DNA of 64,000 nt, taken from positions 5,740,001 to 5,804,000 of the forward strand of contig NC_084774.1 of NCBI RefSeq assembly GCF_028858725.1. The letters are read 5' to 3'. This document shows positions 48,871 to 57,700 of the stretch, piece after piece. Numbering within the stretch: position 1 is the stretch's first letter; every line of letters starts with the position of its first letter. This stretch comes from Colius striatus (taxonomy: Eukaryota; Chordata; Aves; Coliiformes; Coliidae). A program made the translations under genes and the position numbers. The notes beneath the pieces were generated by a model that did no database searches, was not told the DNA's origin, and worked only from the letters and a program-made list of their open reading frames with translations.

Positions 48871-50990
48871 TTAGTGCACACAATGCAGGACAGAAAAGCT
48901 CCAGCCTCAAATTGCAGTCACTTTGTGCTTTCTTCCACTTCCTTCCAGCACTTTCACTTTTTAAATACACGTGTACATCACTCCGGCACTTTGCTTAAAT
49001 TGCACACTACACTAAAACCAATGAAATAAGACCGGTTTATTTATACTCTAAGTACTTGCATGTTCCTCTTCTGTATTAGTGGTGAAGGTTCATTTTAATT
49101 CTGGATGTTTAACCTGAAAAATAACCTTATTACTGCTTTTCTCTGACTTGAATGTAAATTTGGAAAAAAATCTTGTGTTGGATCTGGCTCAGAGTGGCTT
49201 TGGAGATTTAACTCACAGCAAGGTGCATGCAAGTGTTTTTCTTTTTAATATTGGCTTTTAGTTCTGCTTTATCTTTGGCATAAGTGGAAACAGCTTCTAA
49301 AAGCTAACAAAGTGACTTCAACAGCCTATGTGTTACCCTTCCACTAAGGTTGTGAAGGGTCCATTGGAACAGTTGCAGATTCTTAACTGTATCCTTCCAT
49401 TAAGGAAATGGACTGTGCTAACTAGCTCTTCAGTTTCCTCTGCTTGTGCCTTTGTCTAGATACATTTATGCATGTAAATGTATGTGTTTGTATGTATATG
49501 CACATCTTCAGAAGAGCATCTTTATAAAACCAAGACTAGGAAGCAGCAACTTAGCACTCTCAGATGGTTGTACCCATTTGAAGTACAGCCCTGATGTGAA
49601 AGTTTCCAGCATTCAGAACTAGAAATTTGATATATCAGGCCTGTTATGAATGGGAATGTATTGAAGTGCTTTGTACTTGTGAGTGGGAGTGTGGAGTTCA
49701 GCATCTCACTGTGGCATACACTCATCTAGTGTACTTCTCTCTTCAAACTTTCACTACAAAGAACTGTCTCTTGTGCAACTTGTTACACAGAATTGAGACT
49801 TTGTCCTGGCACTGTAAAATGAGTTTCCACTCCTGTCTGGATCTAGGAATATCTGAACCACCTTGCTTCTGTAAACAGCTTCCTTCTTTGGAGTGAACTC
49901 AGAGGGCACATGACAAAGCCCCTGTTCAAAAGTCAGCTGACAAATGCACTGTGGAACGTTAAGGGTTATCTTTGATAATATTATTGTACAAGTAAATGTA
50001 ACAGTGAAAAAACATTTTAGATTGTTCTGTCTGAAATACTGTGTTTCCTGCTCTTTGAATCTTTTATCCCCTACTGACTTAGTTGGAGGAGTGGAAGTGC
50101 CACTCCAGTCTTTGAAAACACTACTTTTCAATATTAAGTGGGTCTGGGGTTCAGAGAGATGTTATCTAAAGATTTGGTAGCAATAGTCTGTGCATGTGTG
50201 TACATGTCTCTGCTTGCTGGAGCACTTCTCTGAGCAGCGCGGGGCTTCCCTCCCTGAGATCAGAGCTGTACTATCATTCTTTAGACCCTGCATCCCAGTA
50301 CTTCTGTGCCCAACCAGGCTCAATTCTACCCAGTCAAGAGCATGGGTAATTGTATTTCCTTATTTACAGGGATGTGTGGCTGTTGTCTTCAGCATTCCCC
50401 TAAACTACAGTGAGTGAATGAACAGAAAAATATCCCAAATTCAACAATGCTGCCACTGAAGTGTAGGCAGCAGCACTTTTAATAACTCTGGCATTTCTAT
50501 CTCTGAAATCTATATGGCCAAAGAGACTTTTATTGCTTGGGTTTTAAAACAGCCCGTCCTTCCCTAGTGCTGGTATGCAGATGTGCAATAGAAGGGCAGC
50601 TGGGGAATAAAAGCCCTGTCTGCACTTGTTTAAAATTATAAGATACTTTCCTTGCCTGCTTCCTGGAGCTAGAGCCCTGGGAGCGAAGCACGTTACAGAG
50701 AGGAAAATTAGATACATCTTCAACGCTCATCTTTAGGTGTATTTTTAAGAGCTCATGTTCAGCGATGCTTAGCTGTATGTAAAATCATCTTGTTCTCTGC
50801 TTTTAATATCTGGTTCACCTGTTGTGGTATTCTCAGAGGAACAAGGAACAGTTTACAAATAAATTCATTTGCCGTGGGGTTTTTCACCAGGTCCTTGCTG
50901 AGCTTTGTTTTCTATTTGTTTAGCAGTCTGGCTCTGGGTGGCTGATGCAGCACTTCCCCCGTGGGCAGCCTGGAAGGAGCCTGCCTGGCC
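48871..50990 (+). other. FAM83D copy 1 3' UTR and short intergenic stretch
   Basis: No coding signal was seen. Canonical AATAAA signals lie at 50606-50611 and 50858-50863, so the 3' UTR could be 1.7-2 kb and end only a few hundred bases before the second copy's CpG island. Confidence 0.5.
50606..50611 (+). terminator. Candidate poly(A) signal of FAM83D copy 1
   Basis: Canonical AATAAA 1.7 kb after the stop. A second one lies at 50858-50863. Which is used is not visible. Confidence 0.35.
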
Positions 50991-51315
50991 AGGAGCGACG
51001 GCTGCCCTCGCTAACCTTAGAAGTAGCCTTTTGATCCGTGGCCGGGAAGCAGGGCCAGGGCTGTGCTCGCCCTCCCCGTTTAATTCAAAGCTGGCTTTTC
51101 AGCGGATGCTTCCCTGGGCGGGGGCGAGTGAGACATCGCTGCCCCCTCTCCCGCGGGCGCCGTTGCCCCATTGCTGCCGCTGGCTACGAGGCGGAGCGGG
51201 GGCTGCTCCCCGCCGAGCCACCGTCCCCACCGTCGCCGGCTGCCTCCCGCTGCCCTGGGGCCGGGCAGGAGGCGTGGAGCGGCCGCCCGCGCCCGGGCCG
51301 CGCCCGCGGAGCCGC

Positions 51316-51321
51316 TATAAA
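51316..51321 (+). promoter_or_regulatory. TATA-like box of FAM83D copy 2
   Basis: TATAAA at the same distance from the ATG as in copy 1. It lies within the near-identical 0.5 kb block. Confidence 0.4.
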
Positions 51322-51350
51322 GGCGCGGCCGGGCCGCACCGCGCCGGGCC

Positions 51351-51806
51351 ATGGCCAACGCGTCGCAGTGCCTGGAGGAGGGCGCCGGGCGCTGGCCGCC
51401 GCGGCCGCCCGGGCCGTACAGCGAGGCGCAGCGGCTGGCGCTGGAGGAGCTGGTGGCGGGCGGCCCCGAGGCGCTGCGGGCCTTCCTGCGGCGGGAGCAG
51501 CTGCCGCCGTTCCTGTCCGAGCCCGAGGTGCAGGCCATCGCGCGGGCCGCGCTGCCGCCCGCCGCCGCCCCGGAGCCCGCGGATGAGCCCTCGCTGGACG
51601 GCTCCTCGCTGGACGGCTCCTCGCTCACCTACTTCCCCGAGCGCTCGGACCTGGAGCCGCCGGCGCTGGAGCTGGGCTGGCCGGGCTTCGGCAGCGGGGC
51701 GTTCCGCGGGCTGACGCGGGTGGAGGCACACTTCCAGCCCGGCTGCGGGGACAGCATCTACGGCTGCAAGGAGGCGGTGCGGCGGCAGATCCGCTCCGCC
51801 CGGCAG
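51351..51806 (+). CDS. FAM83D-like exon 1
   Basis: 152 codons with donor CAG|gtgagt. It differs from copy 1 by Arg14 for Leu14 and by an in-frame 15-bp tandem repeat (51594-51623) giving [10 protein letters not shown]. Confidence 0.93.
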
Positions 51807-54800
51807 GTGAGTGCGCGCCGGCCCGCTCTCGGTCCCCCGAAAGCCATCTCCCCGCTGCTGCCCGCTTCCCGAGGCCTGGCTCGGCTTTCCCTTGTCGTTT
51901 ACTCTTAAATCAAACTCCCTAATTTACTTCCTGCGCTATTTTGCCATGACTTTATTTTTTCCCCCGTCATCTGTTGTATTTCTTTTTAAATAAGCTCGTT
52001 ATTTGCAAGCTTGTTTTCACCCATGTGCTCCGGGCTTCCCTGAGCTCACTCAGGGAGTTGGCACCTGTGGGTGGTATGTCCTCAATGTACTGCTTCCCAG
52101 CTCATTTTGGTCGTTGCTGGTTTCAGGCTGGGGAGCTCCTGTCAGGGCTATGGTGCCTCTCAGGGAGGTTTTACCCCAGGAGCTTGGGCAAATGATCAGA
52201 TCTTGGTTTGAAAGGCCACGAGCATCTAATAAGTTGAAAATAAACCTCATTTTTGTCTTTAATAGAGAGATGAGATGTAAAGAGCTGTCAGACACTGCTT
52301 TCTTATCATATTTGAAAAGTTTGGCAGACTCTGGAAAGCTTAAGCTCACTTTTTTATTCAGGCAGTGCTTTTGAGGAGGAGACCTCTGTTCTCAGGAATA
52401 AAAAGCTCTTGCCTAGGAGTCGGAGACCAAATTTGACTAACCTGGTCATGACCATGACTAACATGACCCCTGGTTTTGCCATATCTTAGGAAGAAACCTA
52501 AGGTGATACATTTATGTTGCCACTGTCTGGGTTCTTCAAGATACTCTCAGCAGCCCTAAATATCAACACTGTCAAGTCGGTGCTCCTGTCACACCAAAGT
52601 TACTGACATTGCTGAAGACAGCTGACAGCAGAATGTCTTTCTTTTGCTCATGCCAAACACTTTATCAGTTCACTTAGGTTTTAGGAGAGGTGTCACGTCC
52701 TCCTCTGCCTTTGTAGCTCTTGGCGCTGCTCTAGAGATGGGAGGAAAGGAGAAAATACTCAGATTTCTATGCTTTTTTCTTGAAGGTAAAGTTATATAGT
52801 AAAAAAGGGAAGCCTTTAGTACAGCCGTAATTAAAAAAGAGGAGCAACATGCTACTGAGTAGATGCAGTGGCTGTCATTGCTGCTAAATAGCAATGGACT
52901 CTGATTTTTAAATACAGAAAAGATGTCTTTCCACAACAGGCTTTCAGGCTGAATTATTAATATGTATTGAACTGAAAAGATACAGATCATGGCAAAAGAA
53001 ACTTCAGTGTCTGCAGCTGAAATTATAGTAAAAAATGAAATTCTGCATTGCAATTATAAATGGTATACTAGCAGATACTAATGGTATCTGCTAAATCAGT
53101 CAAGTGACACAAAAGTGGGGACAGTAATCTTTAACAACAATTTCTGTGCATAAATTCAATATATTTATTTTCTCTCTGACTACACAGTGGCATAAGTGAG
53201 TGAACATAGTGGAGGGTGATGTATATTGTGTCTCCTGTACCTCACGGTACTGTAGTCAGTGACCATCTTTACCAAAATACCATTCTCTTCTCAGGTCTTT
53301 ATTCTAATCAGGTATCTTTTCCTAAATGTTTCATTGCTGTCTATGAAAAACAGAAGAAAATATCATATGACAGAAAACTGCCCCAAGTTCCATGACCACC
53401 AGGGATAAAAAGAAGGGGAAGGAGGGAGGAATATTTAAAGTCAAGTTTCTCCTGTGCCTTGGGATGCTGTGGAAACAGGCTAATGATTCCTTCTGAAACT
53501 TGTTGCAGATGATTGCCCTGGTTATGGATTCCTTCACAGATACCGATATCTTCAGAGACCTCTTGGAGGCTTGTAGCCAGCGGCAAGTTAAAGCGTACAT
53601 ACTTCTAGATCAGTCTTCATTCTCCCACTTTCTCAAAATGTGCAAGGATCTGGGAGTTGACCTTGAACAGGAAAAGGTGAGCTTTGTCACGATGATAATT
53701 GTTATTAGAGTTGATCCTCTAAGGACTGTGATCTTCAAGCTTAAAAGGAGCTTTCTGTAGCTCTGCCTCTTTCTTGGATAATTTAACCATTCTTGCGTAA
53801 GGTGGCAATTAATGGAGAAACTTGAATCTTTGTAAGTGGATGTTACAGGGGATTTCTGAGCATATACACTAATAGAATATTCAGTGACATGCACGAGGAA
53901 TGTCCAGTTCATAAAGCATGACTGGAGTTGCTCAAGCTTGCTGGGACTTTGAAGGCTGATGGAAAAGCACTATCTCTGGAGTCTGTGGAGTTCAGCTCCC
54001 TCTGAGATTAGGTGTCAGGAGTTTTTACAGTCACATTCTGCACAGTTTATGGGTCTGCCCTTTAACACCACCTCTTTGCCTACTAAAACAAGACAAAGCT
54101 ACCATTTGCTTCCTAGAAGGTGAATCTCGTGCCAGTGCACAGCAACCTTTGCTGTTTCTTCAGTGATCGTTATTGTTGTCTGTTACTCCTTTAAATGCAG
54201 CTTGGAAATGTACATGATACTTGCCATATCTTTAACAGTTGATCAGGATTCGAAACATCACGGGGAGCACATACTGCACAAGGTCGGGTGCCAAGATTGT
54301 TGGAAAAGTCTGTGAAAAGTTCATGTTAATTGATGGCATTAGAGTGACAACAGGCTCCTACAGGCAAGTACCAATTTCCTTCTGTTGCTTAACATGATTT
54401 TTGTTTTTACATGGAAAGGAAAAGCAACTGTGTTTCAAAACTGCCTCCTTATCAGAGTGTGTGTAGCATTCGTCCTAAAAAGAACACACTGCTCATCATT
54501 TGGGTTATATGAATGATTTAACTGTGATGACAGGGAATTTTCAGTTAATTCTTTGTTCACTATTTATTTTGTATTAACTCTGAATTTTCTCATTCTTCCT
54601 TTGCTAGTTTTACCTGGACAGATGGGAAGCTCAATAGCAGTAACATTTTGATCCTGTCAGGCCCCGCAGTTGCAGACTTTGACCTGGAATTTCGGATTCT
54701 TTATGCACGGTCAAAACCTATCAACCTCAAAGAGTTATCCAGCTGCAAGAAGAATAAGGTGTTGGACCAGCTGGTCAGGATAACAGTGGCTTCCAGAGAC

Positions 54801-54998
54801 TTAACCAGGGAAAACTTCCTGCGAATGGAGTGTTTGTATCTTAGAGCATTTGTAGGAAATCTAAAAAGGAAGCGAAGCTGGCTGCATGCTTCAAGGGAGG
54901 CAGTCTATGTGTCAAATAATGCAATGCATACCTCCCCTCCCCTGACTAAGAGCAATGGCTCTCTAGCTATGAGGCCACACTGGATCATAGAGAGATGA
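51351..54998 (+). CDS. FAM83D-like paralogue, C-terminally short, four coding exons
   Basis: Exons 51351-51806, 53509-53676, 54239-54363 and 54608-54998 join in frame to 379 aa with no internal stop. Exon sizes and phases equal copy 1 for exons 2 and 3. The DUF1669 domain is complete to [13 protein letters not shown]240 and F274 are the equivalents of the human CK1-binding residues D249 and F283, so CK1 anchoring may persist (inference). The HxK motif reads [10 protein letters not shown], Cys instead of His. After ENFLRMEC the protein departs from FAM83D into a short tail with KRKR (336-339), so the TQT region, Ser-rich region and conserved C-terminus are gone. Exon 2 is about 64% and exon 3 about 76% identical to copy 1 in protein, yet exon 1 is almost identical. 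It could be a functional paralogue or a decaying copy; intact splice sites and frame favour function. Confidence 0.88.
53509..53676 (+). CDS. FAM83D-like exon 2
   Basis: The acceptor is gttgcag and the donor gtgagc. It has 56 codons, [18 protein letters not shown] to DLEQEK; 36 of 56 residues match copy 1. Confidence 0.93.
54239..54363 (+). CDS. FAM83D-like exon 3, HxK His replaced by Cys
   Basis: The acceptor is taacag. It encodes [19 protein letters not shown], then [12 protein letters not shown] to GSY. The donor is CAG|gcaagt (GC donor), as in copy 1. The last 44 exon bases plus the first seven intron bases are identical to copy 1. Confidence 0.93.
54608..54998 (+). CDS. FAM83D-like terminal exon
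   Basis: The acceptor is gctag, completing Ser. It encodes [12 protein letters not shown] and [12 protein letters not shown], then a divergent tail ending HWIIER before TGA. It is 130 codons with stop, against 318 in copy 1. Confidence 0.9.
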
Positions 54999-56585
54999 AT
55001 TGCACATTCACTGCAAGCGAGCAGCAGAACCTCAGGAGCCATGTCCAGCCTGCCATGCCCAGTACTGTCCTTACAGTGTGTTCATGAGAGCAGCTGGGAA
55101 ACAAACCTCAAACTGAAAGAGATACTGGAGTTGTGGCTTTTTTTGAAGACCACTATAATGCTGATGAACAGATACAGTGGTGATGTTGTGTTAGGCTGAG
55201 ATGTGTATTTTAAAAATCCCCTCTAACACCTGGAAAGCCATTATTGACTGCTAGTAGTCTGTCAGATTTTCATATTTTAACCTATTCTTATATGTTTTAA
55301 GCTGCTGAGTTAGCAGTGTCTTAGCTCAGTAGCTCAACCCCCTGATTTTTTTTTTAAAGGACTCTAGGTATAGAAAATCATGTTGCTTAAAAGTCTTTCA
55401 AAGATGAACAGCATGAGTGCTGTATGCCAGTAGAGCCGAATGAGACCATTTTCTTGGCATTTCTGTATATATTTTTTTGGTTTCTTTATGGTTGCTACTG
55501 CTGTCTGATCTTATGGGAAGAGCTGTGTAGATCTGAAATGTGTGAAGCTGCTGCTACTTCTCAAAAGCCTGGCTTCCACCAGACATAGAAGAACACAAAA
55601 GTCAGAAATAGACCCAGTTTATTTTGGGGTTTCATGGCAAGCTTGATTAAAAAAAAAAAACAACAACAATCCAAACCCAAACGAACAAGCTGTGCTTCCA
55701 CTGTTGTTCAGTTGTACACTGAGGCACTGAAATTCCAGCAGCTTCTCAGTGAAGCAACTCGTGTTAGTCCAGCCACAGCAGTGCTGGCCAAAGCAAAGGT
55801 GTATGGTTTCTCAGGTTGTTCTTGAGGCTTTCGCTACTACAAAACACTCAGATATATACTTGCCTAAGTGACTTGTGGGTTCTGGGCTTCACAGGGGAAG
55901 GTTAAAACTTAGCTGGGGAATTTCACATGGGTCTATGCTACACCCATATGTCAGCAGGACAACATTAAATTGGAAGTGTGGTGCATACAAACAAGGTCTT
56001 TATCGATGGTGTGATAATGTTCTGATTGGAATACAACTCATCTGTGTCCTTTGTCTTCTGTGCTTGTAATCATGGATGGAAATGTAATACTTCCAACTCT
56101 CCTAATCTGTAAATGTTCAGTAGTTGAATATTCTTAACTTGTATCCAGATGTAAAGAAGTTTGCAATACAGATTTTTATTCTTAGCTCTAGTTTCCATAA
56201 ACACAATGTTGTACTCTGTGCAAAGTATTGTTTGTGCAGTCTTATTTTCATGAGAATATATTTTCTCAAATAAGCTTTTAACTTTGTTATTCATCTCGTT
56301 ACTTTAATAAGCAACTTTTTCCACATGACAGCAGTAGGACTTTTCCCTCACAGTTGCTAGTTGTACTGATAAGAGTTGTGTTTATTTTTGATAGAGTGGA
56401 CTTAATGTGAAAAGTACATTGAAACAGCTAGATTCTTAGGATTGTGTTTAATTATAACTGAATAGCCTTTTTTTTTTCAAGTGGTTACCTTGAACAAGTG
56501 TAACAAGTGGTCTTGGAGGTGCAGTGTTCTGAAGTGCACTCTGTGGGAATTGCCACAGTGCTAGCACGACATTATTGAAGAATGA

Positions 56586-56688
56586 ACATTATAACATTAT
56601 AATATAGCATTATAATATCATAATATAAACAATACAATTCTATATTATCTATATTATTATAGATATTATATATAATAATATAAAATTG
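56586..56688. repeat. AT-rich low-complexity tract
   Basis: About 100 bases are almost only A and T, with repeated ATTATAATAT and TATTAT words. Confidence 0.85.
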
Positions 56689-56906
56689 ATTAGAATTTTT
56701 TTCCCCTTGAGTTTTTGACAGCATCACTACAGTTTATTACTTTTTTATTTTATTCCAACCTGTGCTTAATTAACTCAAAGTCTATATTAAATCTGATTCA
56801 TTAATAACTTTCATGGGCTGTAAGGAGCCTATGGTAGGGCACAGCTGAGTCTTTTAGCTGTTACTATATTGAGCCCTTGTCTGGTGTCTAGTACAACAGC
56901 CGTGGT

Positions 56907-57009
56907 GTGAGGGCACATGGCGTGAGGGCACATGGTGTGAGGGCACATGGCGTGAGGGAGGGCACATGGTGTGAGGGCACATGGCATGAGGGCACATGGC
57001 ATGAGGGCA
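56907..57009. repeat. 15-bp minisatellite upstream of DHX35
   Basis: About seven copies of GTGAGGGCACATGGC or a one-base variant, with one irregular unit near 56952-56970. It ends about 160 bases before the CpG island. Confidence 0.9.
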
Positions 57010-57169
57010 TCCTTCCTGTGGGGCGAGGCTGAGAAGTGGTTAGCTTCACTTAATTAATTGAGATGAGGACATTTTGGAGTCAATCTTTCAATCCCATTAA
57101 GTCCAAGGTTCTCCCCCGGGTTATTACACTCTAGCTCAGTATACGGGGTGTTATAAACAGAGCCATTGT

Positions 57170-57700
57170 TGCGGTCAAGATGCAGGAATGGCCACGGCCT
57201 CGGCACCTCGCCTCGGGCACGGAGGTGGCCCCGGGCGCCATGGCAACGCGCGCCGCGTCACGTGCCGCGCCGCTTCCGCCTGCCCTCTCACCCCAAAATG
57301 GCGGCGCCCGTGGGACCGGTGAAGTTTTGGAAACCGGGTGAGGGGAGCGGCGTGTGCGGGGGCTGCGCGGGGGAGGGCTCCTTCCCGCGCGGGCTGTGGC
57401 GGGGGCCGGAGCGAAAGCCGCGGTAGGCTGCTGTAGGTGCAGCCGTGCTGTAGATGCAGCGGTGCTGCTCGTCCGCCGCGGGGCCCGGAGCGCGGCGCGA
57501 TGTCGGTGACTGCAGCCGGGCGCTGCCCGGTGCCGGGGCGGCAGGGGAGGGACGGAGCCCGCCCGCTGGCCGCTGCGGTGCGGGTGGATGGGTCGGGTGG
57601 GCGTGCTGCCCTTCGGGGCCTCGGCTGGCTGCAGAAACGCGAACCCCGAGAAGTTTGTCGGAGGGCGACGCGAAGCGCTGTCCCCGAGGGGAATAACCGC
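57170..57700 (+). promoter_or_regulatory. DHX35: CpG-island promoter of DHX35
   Basis: A CpG-dense stretch spans the first exon. Visible motifs are GGCGCCATGGCAAC (57234-57247), close to an RFX X-box; TCACGTG (57258-57264), an E-box; and AAAATGGCGGC over the start codon, a YY1-like site. No TATA box was seen. Confidence 0.65.
57298..57337 (+). CDS. DHX35: DHX35 exon 1 (coding part)
   Basis: Thirteen codons plus one base, MAAPVGPVKFWKP, with donor gtgagg. It is too short to be seen as an open frame and was identified from the family N-terminus. Confidence 0.94.

Larger units (their letters stand above)
50990..51870 (+). promoter_or_regulatory. CpG-island promoter of the FAM83D-like gene
   Basis: GC- and CpG-rich sequence surrounds exon 1 of the second copy. 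It has a TTCAAA (inverse TTTGAA) at 51084-51089 and TATAAA at 51316-51321, 35 bases before the ATG. It lacks the GGGCT repeat of copy 1. Only the final 41 bases before the ATG match copy 1. Confidence 0.6.
51807..54607 (+). other. FAM83D-like introns
   Basis: Introns are 51807-53508, 53677-54238 and 54364-54607 (the last is GC-AG). Nothing gene-like was seen in them. Intron 1 shares only its first nine bases with copy 1. Confidence 0.8.
54999..57170 (+). other. 3' UTR of FAM83D-like gene and intergenic stretch to DHX35
   Basis: No coding signal was found. There is no canonical AATAAA; ATTAAA occurs at 55646 (leading into an A-run) and 55964. An AT-rich low-complexity tract (56586-56688) and a 15-bp minisatellite (56907-57009) precede the DHX35 CpG island. 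Confidence 0.5.

Noticed and set aside
50905-51731. 269-codon + frame and matching minus frames over exon 1 of the second copy
   Set aside because: Same GC effect. The in-frame FAM83D-like exon 51351-51806 explains the sequence.
51351-54998. Second FAM83D copy as an allelic or assembly duplicate of the first
   Set aside because: Exons 2-4, introns and flanks are clearly diverged, so it is a separate locus. Only the exon 1 block could still be an assembly artefact.
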